From positions 558,001 to 622,000 of the forward strand of contig NZ_OY782038.1 in NCBI RefSeq assembly GCF_963677575.1: DNA of 64,000 bases, read 5' to 3'. Of the stretch, positions 41,924 through 51,254 are shown piece by piece. This DNA is from an uncultured Draconibacterium sp. (lineage in GTDB: Bacteria > Bacteroidota > Bacteroidia > Bacteroidales > Prolixibacteraceae). Both the position numbers and the translations under genes were made by a program. Every line of letters starts with the position of its first letter. The first letter of the stretch is position 1. The notes beneath the pieces were generated by a model. The model was not told the DNA's origin. It ran no database searches and saw only the letters and a list, made by a program, of their open reading frames with translations.

Positions 41924-42828
41924 AGAAGGATTTAATTTCAATCACAGATTTCTCGAAAGAAGAATATCTGAGAATTATGGAACTGGCCGCGGATTTTGAA
42001 GCAAATCCCAACCAGGAACTTTTGAAAGGGAAAGTTGTTGCCTCCCTTTTTTTTGAGCCATCAACACGCACACGCTTAAGTTTCGAAACAGCAATTAATC
42101 GTTTGGGGGGACGAATTGTTGGTTTTGCCGATCCTGACAGCTCGAGTGCAACAAAAGGTGAAACACTGCACGACACCATCAGAATGGTAAGCAACTACGC
42201 CGACCTGATTGTTATGCGTCACCCGCTTGAAGGAGCTGCGCGCTATGCTGCCGAGGTTTCGAGCGTTCCGATTATTAACGCAGGCGACGGTGCCAATCAG
42301 CATCCAACACAAACACTGCTCGACATGTATTCCATTTTAAAAACACAGGGATCGCTCGATAACCTGAACCTGTTTATGGTTGGCGACCTGAAATTTGGAA
42401 GAACAGTGCATTCGCTGCTACAGGCCATGTCTGAATTCGAGAATCCTATTTTTAACTTCATTGCACCCGAAAGTTTACAAATGCCACGCGGCTATAAACA
42501 TCACCTGGAAGAAAGAGGAATTCGTTATTTCGAGCACGAAGAGTTTACCGATATTATTTCGGAAGCCGATATTATTTATATGACACGTGTTCAGAAAGAA
42601 CGTTTTTCGGACCCGATGGAATACGAAAAAGTGAAAGATGTATACATTTTAAACAAAGCAATGCTGGAAAATACCAAGCCAAATGTGCGGGTATTGCATC
42701 CGCTTCCACGCGTTAACGAAATTGCCACCGATGTTGACAGCAGCGAAAAAGCTTACTATTTCGATCAGGCACTGAACGGGATGTTCACTCGCGAAGCAAT
42801 TATCTCACACGTAATGAACCTTAAATAA
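41920..42828 (+). CDS. pyrB: Aspartate carbamoyltransferase catalytic subunit
   Basis: The 302-residue product has the carbamoyl-phosphate motif FFEPSTRTRLSFE near residues 44-56, HPLEGAARYAAE near 104-115, and GDGANQHPTQTLLDM near 124-138. It joins carbamoyl phosphate and aspartate in pyrimidine synthesis. It is followed seven bases later by the regulatory subunit, as in E. coli-type class B enzymes. Its start overlaps the leader ORF's stop. Confidence 0.96.
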   Translation: MKKDLISITDFSKEEYLRIMELAADFEANPNQELLKGKVVASLFFEPSTRTRLSFETAINRLGGRIVGFADPDSSSATKGETLHDTIRMVSNYADLIVMRHPLEGAARYAAEVSSVPIINAGDGANQHPTQTLLDMYSILKTQGSLDNLNLFMVGDLKFGRTVHSLLQAMSEFENPIFNFIAPESLQMPRGYKHHLEERGIRYFEHEEFTDIISEADIIYMTRVQKERFSDPMEYEKVKDVYILNKAMLENTKPNVRVLHPLPRVNEIATDVDSSEKAYYFDQALNGMFTREAIISHVMNLK

Positions 42829-42835
42829 TACCGCC

Positions 42836-43309
42836 ATGGAAAAGAATGACATGAAAAAGAAGCTAAAATTAAAAGTTAGCGCCATTAAAGACGGAACAGT
42901 AATCGATCACATTCCGGCAAAAAGTTTATTTGAGGTAATAGCAATTTTGGGACTTGATACGATCGAAAATCAAATCACTTTCGGAACCAACCTCGAAAGT
43001 GGAAAACTGGGAGCAAAAGCCATTATAAAAGTATCGGATAAGTTTTTTGAAAACGACGAGATCAACAAAATTGCATTAATTGCACCGCACGCCAAACTCA
43101 ATATCATTAGAGATTACGAAGTGGCCGAAAAGAAAATTGTTGAGATTCCGGGAAAAATTACAGGAATTGTAAAATGCTTTAATCCGAAGTGTATTACCAA
43201 CCACGAAAAGATAACTACTTCGTTTAAAGTAATTAACACAAGTCCGGTTGCCTTAAAATGTAAATACTGCGAAAAGATTACAGCAGAAAACCAAATAAAA
43301 ATGTTGTAA
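42836..43309 (+). CDS. pyrI: Aspartate carbamoyltransferase regulatory subunit
   Basis: The 157-residue product has the nucleotide-binding N-terminal domain (VSAIKDGTVIDHIPA) and a C-terminal zinc domain with Cys114, Cys119, Cys142 and Cys145 (CX4C...CX2C). It binds CTP/ATP and transmits allosteric control to PyrB. A second in-frame ATG lies five codons downstream. It ends the pyrBI operon. Confidence 0.95.
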   Translation: MEKNDMKKKLKLKVSAIKDGTVIDHIPAKSLFEVIAILGLDTIENQITFGTNLESGKLGAKAIIKVSDKFFENDEINKIALIAPHAKLNIIRDYEVAEKKIVEIPGKITGIVKCFNPKCITNHEKITTSFKVINTSPVALKCKYCEKITAENQIKML

Positions 43310-43368
43310 GAATTAATCGTTTTCCGCTAAATCCGCCTTTTTAAAGAAACAAGAAGGCGGATTTTTTA

Positions 43369-43376
43369 TATATTTG
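43369..43376 (+). promoter_or_regulatory. -7 element of the tRNA-Leu gene
   Basis: TATATTTG matches the consensus and is followed by GCACGTCCAAAAT, nearly the same as after the rpsF -7 box. No TTG at -33 is seen. Confidence 0.55.
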
Positions 43377-43434
43377 CACGTCCAAAATCGAAAAGGAATA
43401 AATACCGGAGATTTTGAATGTTCTTGACAGATAT

Positions 43435-43521
43435 GCCCAGTTGGCGGAATTGGTAGACGCGCTAGTTTCAGGGACTAGTGTCCTATTGGACGTGAAGGTT
43501 CGAGTCCTTTACTGGGCACCA
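43435..43521 (+). tRNA. tRNA-Leu (anticodon CAG)
   Basis: The acceptor stem pairs GCCCAGT with ACTGGGC; discriminator A and CCA are encoded (43518-43521). The anticodon stem CTAGT/ACTAG encloses the loop TTCAGGG with CAG at 43469-43471. A long variable arm (GTCC-TATT-GGAC) marks a class II tRNA, and the T-arm has GGTTCGAGTCC. Confidence 0.97.
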
Positions 43522-43541
43522 GGAGAAATCCAAATTAAATC

Positions 43542-43577
43542 AAAAGCACTTAAAATCAATGTTTTAAGTGCTTTTTT
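43542..43577 (+). terminator. tRNA-Leu terminator
   Basis: AAAAGCACTTAAAA and TTTTAAGTGCTTTT form a 14-bp perfect stem with a 6-base loop and a following T-run. Confidence 0.9.
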
Positions 43578-43901
43578 GTTTTCCACAGGAGTCAAAAAAG
43601 CACAAAAAAGTCAAGATAAACGAGACTTTACCGAGAACAAACAATTTTAAAAAATCTGTTCTCGATATAATCTCAGCAACTATCATAAGCATCTCTTTTC
43701 CAGCATTTAAATTGATACTAACTGACTCAATTTGATCTTGAAAATAAGCCCCGAAAAGGGTACTTTTAAGCAACAATCGAGACCAATTTTTTCTTTAACC
43801 TTAAAAATGAGAAAAGATGAGATTAACGATCAACTTCATTGTAAAAAAAGCAAGACAGAATTTTTTTTGATATCCGAAGAAATATTGTTTATCTCTATAT
43901 T
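43578..43901. other. 324-bp region between tRNA-Leu and the PUL
   Basis: I see no convincing gene. CGAGAACA (43632-43639) and TGTTCTCG (43657-43664) form an 8-bp inverted repeat with a 17-base loop. No integrase gene or direct repeat of the tRNA 3' end was found, so an attachment site is not supported. Confidence 0.5.
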
Positions 43902-46760
43902 TCATTCTGAATAAAACCGCATCATTACCTTGTTTTTATAACCTTGCTGAATAATTACAGGTTCTTTCATATAATTACCGAGGCCAAGCTGCGGATAATT
44001 CCATAAGTTATCGGTAATTATAAAAATTCCGTTATGGCCTCTCCATTCCGGTTTCGACATCCTGACAGCATCTGTTTCGGGCGATATAACCTGTATTCCA
44101 ATGTTACTTCCTTCGAGTAAAGCAGTTGCTGTTCGGATATTTTCTTTCATCCCCCTGAAATTATTTGTAAACCCGGTTTCCTCCGGCGCAATCTGTCTCT
44201 GGGAAAATGAGCCAAAGAAACGACCGTCGTTGGTGTAAGTCGACCAGTCGCCTTCTATTTCATCTGCGTATTTATAAGCTACTCCTTTGGCTGCTCCAAT
44301 GTGATTAGGCGGATATACCGTCCACAAGGCTTTTCTGTTCCATTGCAAACGGTCAATATCAGCAGACAATTCGTAGGCAATTCCCACCTCTGAAAATCCA
44401 CCCTGATGAGTACCGTTCCAGGGCAGGGTTTCAAAACGTGGAGTAGGATCGGGAAAGCGTCGAATTTCATATCCGGTGGTTATCAAACCCTTCGAGTCAA
44501 TCCTAATTTCGTACCTGACCCAAATTCCGGCATAATTACCAAAAATATCAATAACGGCTTCTGCACCTTCTTTAGAGACCGACAAATTATCGCACCACCA
44601 CTCTCTCAATTCAATGTTAGATCCCGTAAACTGTAACATCGGGCCGTAGGTAATTATTTCCCTGCCTTTATAAACCCCCGATGTAATCAGCCCCTGGTAT
44701 TTATCTACTTTTATACTGAAATCGGCTCCTGTTATGGTGTAATACCGTTCACTTTCGTTTATTTCAGGAGATTGGTCAGAAATTTCGGGCAATACAAAAG
44801 GCTGCGGGTCAATGGTCAGGGTAAATTCGTCAAGCTGAAAACCGTCGTTTCGCAAAAATTGCATTTCAACCACATCTCCGGTTTTAACTTTGCCGACAGG
44901 TATCGATAAAGTGCCAAATTCTGCAGGCGCCAATTCGGGACATATCATCGCCCCGGCCTTGTCTCCCACCTTCCATTTCATAGTAATCTCATTCATATTG
45001 GTATGGCAAAACCGGTTCTGCATTTTTATCTTCAACGCTTCTCCCTTTTGCGGAAGGTTGAAATAATCCTTTTCCAAATGCACCGGGCTGTACGCCTTTC
45101 GGGTAAGCCACACTTCGGGAATCTCGACTTTTGAATTCAAACTGGGAAACATGCCAAACTGGTCGCCCCCAAGCGCCCCCGGAGTGTTGTACATATAATC
45201 CCAGAAAAGTTTAATGCTTTCGCCCCAGAAATTATGCACATTCGGATCTCTTTCTTTCTCGGCGGCATTAAGTACAACATGGGCATATTCATCGCAAATC
45301 ACTGGTAGTTGCGGGTCTTTCTCACGTTCCTTTACCAGGCTGTTAGCCATCCATACAGATGCCCCGTAATCACGCATTTCGTTAGGGCCAAAAAGCACAT
45401 TCGGATAATGAAAGCTATAAATATCAAACGGAAGTTCTTCTGTCGTTTTAACTCGGTTAGACCAACTGAACATCACCTGCCGTTGCAAATCTTCCTTTTT
45501 GGCATAGCGATAGGCTGTTAGCACATTAGGTCCGTGGAACGACTCGTTACCGAGCCCCCACATTACTACAGACGGATGCGAGTAATCCCGTTCAATCAGA
45601 TCTGAAGTAAGGCTGAGCCACTGGTAAGCGCACTCAGGGTCAATTTCGGGACCATACTTTGCGAAGTCAACCGGATTTTCATCCAAAACATAAACTCCAT
45701 AATAATCGCATGAATCGAGGAAACTTTCGGTGGCCCATTTCTGGCGCGTATGGTTAACATTTATATCGCGCAACTGTTTGGCATCATTGCCTCCCCACAT
45801 TCCACGGAATTTAACCTCCTGACCATTCACAAAAACCTGGTGCCCTCTTCGTTCAATTTCCCTGAAACCTATATTCCGCTCAACAGATTGGGATTTTTCG
45901 CCATCGGCTAAAAGGCAAGCGGTAAGTTTATAAAGATTTGGATGCTCAGCATCCCATTTCAGCGGGTTGCTAACAAAACTCTCGACATAAAAATCCTCTT
46001 CACTTTTTGGGACATCAAATTTTGAAGGATTGAGCGAAATTTTACTGCCTCCTTTATCTGCTAATGACAAGACTAATTTTCCAACCTGCTGTGGATTATG
46101 GATTTTTACCTTCATTTTTACCCTCAAAACGGCATCTTTATAATCACTGTCAAGATCCGTTTCAATGTTTGCCCTGGCGATATAATTTTGCGGGACAGCA
46201 AATAAAGTAACTTCACGGTGAATTCCATTGCCGGAAATAAAGCTGGCAAGCCCCGTTCTCTCTTCATTTGTATAAACTGCAATAACTGCTTTCGAACCTG
46301 AAATGTATTCGGTAATATCGGCAGACCATGCCATATATGACCCCCAGTGGTCGCGCACATAATTCCCGTTAACATAAAGTTTGGCAGTATGGGCAACCCC
46401 TCCAAACCGGATAATAATCCGTTTATCATCAAACGAGCCGGGAATTGTTATTTCCTGCTTAAAAAGTCTTTCTGACAGATTATTCCAGCGCCTCCTGTCG
46501 TTCCTATTTACAATGGGTTCCCAGCCTGTATGCGAGGCTATATCGGCTTTTATATCTCCTGAGAGCTTATTTTTTACCAACCATTGATCTGAAATATCAA
46601 TTTTGAAATTCTTTAATCCCTCAACAGATGAAGGAATGGGGACTATCTCTGGTCTCTCCCAAACATCATTGGACGGAATCAAGCTTACTTGTTGGGCAAA
46701 TATTTCTCCTGTCGAGAAAGCGAAAAAACAAAAAATGCTAAAAAAAACTATGTTCTTCAT
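43902..46760 (-). CDS. GH2-family beta-glycosidase (beta-galactosidase/glucuronidase type)
   Basis: The 952-residue product has a signal peptide (to about residue 22, IFAQ). A jelly-roll sugar-binding domain (about 70-190, with LYVNGNYVRDHWG) and an immunoglobulin-like domain (about 195-300) follow, then a TIM barrel. The acid/base is Glu406 in WGLGNES and the nucleophile probably Glu491 in VICDEYAH. Beta domains follow to the end. The enzyme releases terminal beta-linked sugars from PUL-derived oligosaccharides, and the sugar is not predictable. It is the most distal gene of the minus-strand PUL. Confidence 0.85.
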   Translation of the reverse strand: MKNIVFFSIFCFFAFSTGEIFAQQVSLIPSNDVWERPEIVPIPSSVEGLKNFKIDISDQWLVKNKLSGDIKADIASHTGWEPIVNRNDRRRWNNLSERLFKQEITIPGSFDDKRIIIRFGGVAHTAKLYVNGNYVRDHWGSYMAWSADITEYISGSKAVIAVYTNEERTGLASFISGNGIHREVTLFAVPQNYIARANIETDLDSDYKDAVLRVKMKVKIHNPQQVGKLVLSLADKGGSKISLNPSKFDVPKSEEDFYVESFVSNPLKWDAEHPNLYKLTACLLADGEKSQSVERNIGFREIERRGHQVFVNGQEVKFRGMWGGNDAKQLRDINVNHTRQKWATESFLDSCDYYGVYVLDENPVDFAKYGPEIDPECAYQWLSLTSDLIERDYSHPSVVMWGLGNESFHGPNVLTAYRYAKKEDLQRQVMFSWSNRVKTTEELPFDIYSFHYPNVLFGPNEMRDYGASVWMANSLVKEREKDPQLPVICDEYAHVVLNAAEKERDPNVHNFWGESIKLFWDYMYNTPGALGGDQFGMFPSLNSKVEIPEVWLTRKAYSPVHLEKDYFNLPQKGEALKIKMQNRFCHTNMNEITMKWKVGDKAGAMICPELAPAEFGTLSIPVGKVKTGDVVEMQFLRNDGFQLDEFTLTIDPQPFVLPEISDQSPEINESERYYTITGADFSIKVDKYQGLITSGVYKGREIITYGPMLQFTGSNIELREWWCDNLSVSKEGAEAVIDIFGNYAGIWVRYEIRIDSKGLITTGYEIRRFPDPTPRFETLPWNGTHQGGFSEVGIAYELSADIDRLQWNRKALWTVYPPNHIGAAKGVAYKYADEIEGDWSTYTNDGRFFGSFSQRQIAPEETGFTNNFRGMKENIRTATALLEGSNIGIQVISPETDAVRMSKPEWRGHNGIFIITDNLWNYPQLGLGNYMKEPVIIQQGYKNKVMMRFYSE

Positions 46761-46927
46761 TTTAAGTTTAGTTAATTAAAGTTAAGTATAATACTGCTGT
46801 GAATCAGCACTCAATGAGATACAGTCAGTTCCTAAAACAAACATTAATTTCAAAATAAACAGGATTGTATCTTTTCTGACAGACACATCTCCTCAAAAAA
46901 GGTTTGTCAACAGGATAAGCTTTTTTG

Positions 46928-47992
46928 TTATTTTTTCGAAAGATTTATATAACAGGGCGCAGTCGGATCGCAGGAAATGGTTCCATCTTCGTTATAAATT
47001 AGCTCCTGCACATAAACAGCAGATCCACGCTTATTCATTTTGGCCGGAATAGAACTAAAATAGAACATGTAAGCATGTCCGTTAGATATCTCAATATCGG
47101 CATGGTTTCCCCTGGTTCCGTCAACCATTCTGACTCTTCTCCTTGAATCGGCATCCGACTTCGTTTCCCCCTGCCCTTCTACCGGAATACCTGAAACCAG
47201 GTATTCTTCCTGTTTCGACCAGTTTAAAGCATCATCAGAACTAAATACGGAAAGCCCTTTCCATTCGTCAACAATCATAAAATACTTATCGTGCCAGTAA
47301 ATTACATTCGGACCTTCTCCTACAGTAGTAATATCAACCTTTCCCTTATCCGTCCATTTGTACAAATCGGGGCTCTCAGCATAATAAATTGATTTGTTAT
47401 CGGCTTCATTATTATACCACAAACGCCATGTTCCGTTGGGCAACTGCATAATACAAGCATCGATAACTTTCCTGACCGCAAGTTTTAAAACCGATTGTGT
47501 TTCCCAATTAATACCATCTTTGCTGGTAAGGTGAACTATATCGCGGGGATGCTCCCAATCGTTAAAAACTCCCGGAACATAGGTAAGGTACATATGGTAT
47601 ATTCCTTTGTATTCAATTATTTCCGGCGCCCAGTATGTAGGATTTTCATCGGGGTGATAATCGATATTACAGTCGCCAATATATTTCCAGGTAGCCCCTC
47701 CGTCATCTGATGCTGCAATACCTATGGGTGTACCATGAATTGATTCAATACCATTAAGTCCCGGAACATTTGAACGTCGGCTTGTATAGTACATATACCA
47801 CTTTCCGGCATTGGAATTATAACACACCATCGGGTCGGTGGAACCATTATATACCGGATCGATATACAATGGTTTGTCGACCAATTTGTAAGCAACGCCA
47901 TCACGGTCAATCGTTTTGGGAACATCCTGCCCGTAAGTGTTCATTTGTGCCATCAAGACTGTTATTCCCAGTATAAGAAGTAACTTTTTCAT
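46928..47992 (-). CDS. GH43-like five-bladed beta-propeller glycosidase
   Basis: The 354-residue product has a signal peptide (to about residue 21) and a beta-propeller with repeated W/Y-rich blades. STDPMVCYN (Asp53) fits the first catalytic Asp, YWAPEIIEY the second blade, and VIDACIMQLPNGTWRLWY the third. It resembles the GH43/GH32/GH117 superfamily without a firm subfamily. Probably an exo-acting enzyme for PUL sugars. A 167-base gap precedes the GH2 gene downstream. Confidence 0.7.
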   Translation of the reverse strand: MKKLLLILGITVLMAQMNTYGQDVPKTIDRDGVAYKLVDKPLYIDPVYNGSTDPMVCYNSNAGKWYMYYTSRRSNVPGLNGIESIHGTPIGIAASDDGGATWKYIGDCNIDYHPDENPTYWAPEIIEYKGIYHMYLTYVPGVFNDWEHPRDIVHLTSKDGINWETQSVLKLAVRKVIDACIMQLPNGTWRLWYNNEADNKSIYYAESPDLYKWTDKGKVDITTVGEGPNVIYWHDKYFMIVDEWKGLSVFSSDDALNWSKQEEYLVSGIPVEGQGETKSDADSRRRVRMVDGTRGNHADIEISNGHAYMFYFSSIPAKMNKRGSAVYVQELIYNEDGTISCDPTAPCYINLSKK

Positions 47993-48092
47993 GTTTATTC
48001 TATTTCAATATTTCAATAAAATTATTTTTAAAATTTTACTAAACCATAATCATTGTAGATCCTGAACCTGATCACTATTTTCAGTCTTTACA

Positions 48093-49985
48093 CTAATAGT
48101 CAGCATCAACATCAGTTGCTCCTTCCGGCATTACCTTGCTGGGAGGAATTATACCTGAATGGATCCTGTAAAATCGTTCATGAGAAGCAGTAATGGCATC
48201 GGTTAATTCTTTGTAAGGTATATCTACAATATTTACTATCCCAATGTTATAATTTTCGCCATCTCTGCGCCCGGTAACCGGCTGGTCTGTCCACTGGAAC
48301 CAATGTGCCCCAACAACATTCTGGTGTGAAAGGGCATTTTCGGTGTAATAAATATATGCAACACCCCTGTTATTCTGATCTTTAACCTGCGACAGGCCGG
48401 AAGCTAAACCTCTTTCAGGAGCACCAAAATGGTATTCTCCGATTATTATCGGTAAACCTGACAATTTTGCAACTTTATCGAGATAAGCCGGATTAGGCCT
48501 GTATGCATAAACATTTAACGAATACACATCGAACTTTCGAGCCATCTCTATAAGATAATCGGGCGGGGTACCTCCAAAACGGATTCCAAGAACCAAGTGG
48601 TTCGGATCATACTTTTTCACGTTGCGTATAACCATATCCAAAAAATCAGAAAAAGCCTTTTTGCAAAACTTCACCCTGTTTTCAGGTGTGTCCCCATTTT
48701 TTCCGAGGTATTTTTTCAGTGCTTTCTGAGTGCCTGTTTCTTTCCCTTCAAGGATTATATCAACACATAAAGATTCCCGGTTTGGCCAGGCAGGCTCATT
48801 ACCAATGTAATATCCAATAAGAAGCTGATCATTTTTAAAGTCTTCAGCTTGCTTGGCAATTGCTTCTTCCAGTTCCTTTTCATAATTCTCGCCATAAACG
48901 TCAGGCAAACCCATGTAACCTTCCCTGATTTTTGTTCCTCTTACAAAGGTTATATAAGGCATTTCCATACTTTTCATTCCAGTATTAAAACCCCAGGCAT
49001 TTAATCTTCTTTTTGTGTTTTTTTCCCATTCTTCCTGCCACATTTCGTCTCCGTAACGGTTCTTAATGTTATTCGCCAGGAAATCGGTATAAACATCGCT
49101 GCCTCCGAAGAAACCGGCTCGTGCTTTTCCCGGTATCGTATCAAAAATGCTTTCCCTGCGTGTAACACGGGTTCCCTGAAAAGGAGAGATCATATTGGAG
49201 CCCGTTGATAAAAAATAATGCCCGTCAGGGTCTATAAACCACCATTTGTCATTAATTTTTTCGACACGGAAATAGCCTGTAGCTTTTGCCTGAGAATTCT
49301 GATATCCGCCCCACTGGTCATAATCGAAATTCCCGGGAGTTAATGTTTTTTCTTCTTTTTCCCATATTTCATGTAACTGTTCGTCAGAAGTTATCTTTCC
49401 TTCCCACCGAATAGTTTTGAGTTGACCGTATTTATCAATAAGCTTTTCCGGATCTATAAATTTATCGCCAGGGTCTTCTGCGGCAACTCCAACCGAATAG
49501 ACTTCAAGCGAAGGACTAGCAATTGGAGTAACCATCCTGAATTTAATACTGTCGACATTTTCAATTGGGCCAAATCCACCCCATTCCACATTAATCCAGC
49601 CAGCATCTCTGGGCCTGTTCCATGTTGCTGCCATATCGCTTCCATCGGAAGGCTGCTGCCGGTAAAACTGTAGCGGGATGCTTACCTGAACGTGAGCTTC
49701 AGCCAGTGGATGGTACCTTTTAAACAGGTATCGCCCGTTACTGCGAATCCCTATTTCGAATCGTTGCGATGAAGATGCTTTGAGTTCAAGAATTAAAAAC
49801 TCCTGTTTGCTCCAATCTGAAGGAAGTTCTGAATTTAAATCGGTGATTGAGAAGGCCACCTCCGATATCCCGTTTCTATCTGGTACAAACTGCACCTTTT
49901 TTACATTATCACTACAGGAAAAAAAGAATAAGATACCTGCAAAAATACAGTATCTCAATACCCACATATATTTTTTTAATGACAT
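48093..49985 (-). CDS. Agarase-like clan GH-A lipoprotein
   Basis: The 630-residue product has a lipobox ending FFFSC (Cys24). An N-terminal beta domain (about 35-170) is followed by a TIM barrel beginning with WWFIDPDGHYFLSTGSNMI (248-266), as in GH50-type agarases. Likely acid/base is Glu397 (YYIGNEPAW) and nucleophile Glu517 (IGEYHFG). GH50 enzymes usually have a different NE context, so the family is uncertain. It is probably surface-exposed, cutting a galactan or related polymer. It is part of the PUL. Confidence 0.65.
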   Translation of the reverse strand: MSLKKYMWVLRYCIFAGILFFFSCSDNVKKVQFVPDRNGISEVAFSITDLNSELPSDWSKQEFLILELKASSSQRFEIGIRSNGRYLFKRYHPLAEAHVQVSIPLQFYRQQPSDGSDMAATWNRPRDAGWINVEWGGFGPIENVDSIKFRMVTPIASPSLEVYSVGVAAEDPGDKFIDPEKLIDKYGQLKTIRWEGKITSDEQLHEIWEKEEKTLTPGNFDYDQWGGYQNSQAKATGYFRVEKINDKWWFIDPDGHYFLSTGSNMISPFQGTRVTRRESIFDTIPGKARAGFFGGSDVYTDFLANNIKNRYGDEMWQEEWEKNTKRRLNAWGFNTGMKSMEMPYITFVRGTKIREGYMGLPDVYGENYEKELEEAIAKQAEDFKNDQLLIGYYIGNEPAWPNRESLCVDIILEGKETGTQKALKKYLGKNGDTPENRVKFCKKAFSDFLDMVIRNVKKYDPNHLVLGIRFGGTPPDYLIEMARKFDVYSLNVYAYRPNPAYLDKVAKLSGLPIIIGEYHFGAPERGLASGLSQVKDQNNRGVAYIYYTENALSHQNVVGAHWFQWTDQPVTGRRDGENYNIGIVNIVDIPYKELTDAITASHERFYRIHSGIIPPSKVMPEGATDVDADY

Positions 49986-50200
49986 AACGATATATTATAA
50001 ATTGGTTAATAATTGAAAATCATCTTTTACATTTTTTAAACATCAAACACTCTATTGTATTCTCTTTTGCCCATCGGGCCTTTGTTTTAGGAAAGTATAT
50101 TTATGGAAATTATTTGGCAACAAATGTTTCATCATCCCAAACCTCTTTCTTAAACATCGGTTACCTCCAAAACACTCCCCTGCCCAATCCATTAAAACAT

Positions 50201-51211
50201 CTAAAAATTAACTGTTGGCCATTCTGCCCGGTCCCATGTAATTTCCTTCACAATTAGTTTCGAATTCCCATTATCATTTTTGTCATAACCATGCGCTATA
50301 AAATAAGTTTTCCCGTCGAAATCATAAACAGCACAATGGCCGATACCAGCATAATCATCTGTTTCTCCGGCCACGAGTGTCCCTCCACCTGCATACATTG
50401 GCAGGCCGTTTTTATCGAAATAAGGACCTGTAATTTTCCGTGAACGGCCTACCACAACATTGTAATTACTATCGAGCCCCCGGCAACAGTAATTAAGCGA
50501 TACGAAAAGATAATAATACTGGTGCCTGTGGTAAACAAACGGTGCTTCAATTGTACCATCTCCCGGGTCTGTATCCGGCATTCCAAAAGTTCGTTCCTGT
50601 TTTGCAACACTATACCATTCTTCCGGTTTGGCAAGGGAAATCATATCGGGAGCAAGTTTAACCATCTTTATTCCTCCCCAGAATGAACCAAAAGTGAGCC
50701 ATCCTGTAACTTTGCCTCTCCAGCTTTTCTCAAAATAGACATTGGCATCAATTGCATTCCAGAAATCCCGGTTTGGTATCGACTGTACAATCATACCATG
50801 ATCTACCCATTTATAATTTGGATCATCCTGATCAAGTGTAGTGTTGGTCATTACTCCAATGGCCGATGTATTTTTTGCAAAAGCTGATGGTGAATAATAA
50901 AGATAGTAGGTACCATTTAGAAATTGAATATCGGGAGCCCAGTAACCTCCCCTGTAACCGGGGATAATATCATCTGTAACCCACTCTAATTTGGTTGGTA
51001 CAGATTTTATACTCGTCCAGTGATCGAGATCGGGACTTTTCGCCATTCCTCCACCTGTAATAAATAAATAGAAAGTACTGTCCTGTTTTATCATTACAGG
51101 GTCGTGTGCTACAAAATTCTCTTCAAAAGTAACATTCAGCGATTGGCTAAAAAGCTGATTAGAACACAATAGAATAATACATATGAATGTTGAAAATGAT
51201 TTTAGTTTCAT
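50201..51211 (-). CDS. GH43 arabinan endo-1,5-alpha-L-arabinosidase-like
   Basis: The 336-residue product has a signal peptide (to about residue 22) and a five-bladed propeller. Catalytic candidates are Asp37 (AHDPVMI), Asp155 (AIDANVYF) and Glu222 (IEAPFVYHRHQYYYLF). The stretch LNYCCRGLDSNYNVVVGRS is characteristic of endo-arabinanases (GH43 subfamilies 4-6). It would cut alpha-1,5-arabinan or arabinan side chains, the best clue to the PUL substrate. Confidence 0.8.
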   Translation of the reverse strand: MKLKSFSTFICIILLCSNQLFSQSLNVTFEENFVAHDPVMIKQDSTFYLFITGGGMAKSPDLDHWTSIKSVPTKLEWVTDDIIPGYRGGYWAPDIQFLNGTYYLYYSPSAFAKNTSAIGVMTNTTLDQDDPNYKWVDHGMIVQSIPNRDFWNAIDANVYFEKSWRGKVTGWLTFGSFWGGIKMVKLAPDMISLAKPEEWYSVAKQERTFGMPDTDPGDGTIEAPFVYHRHQYYYLFVSLNYCCRGLDSNYNVVVGRSRKITGPYFDKNGLPMYAGGGTLVAGETDDYAGIGHCAVYDFDGKTYFIAHGYDKNDNGNSKLIVKEITWDRAEWPTVNF

Positions 51212-51254
51212 TGGTTTTAGTTTTTATCGTATTAATTGAAGAAACAGAAAGCCA

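Noticed and set aside
43435..43901. tRNA-Leu as an integration site for an island carrying the PUL
   Set aside because: No integrase gene, no repeat of the tRNA 3' end downstream in the window, and the PUL extends past the window edge, so there is no positive evidence.
43564..43914. Two short frames between tRNA-Leu and the GH2 gene
   Set aside because: They overlap each other on opposite strands, match no family and overlap the terminator or the GH2 stop.
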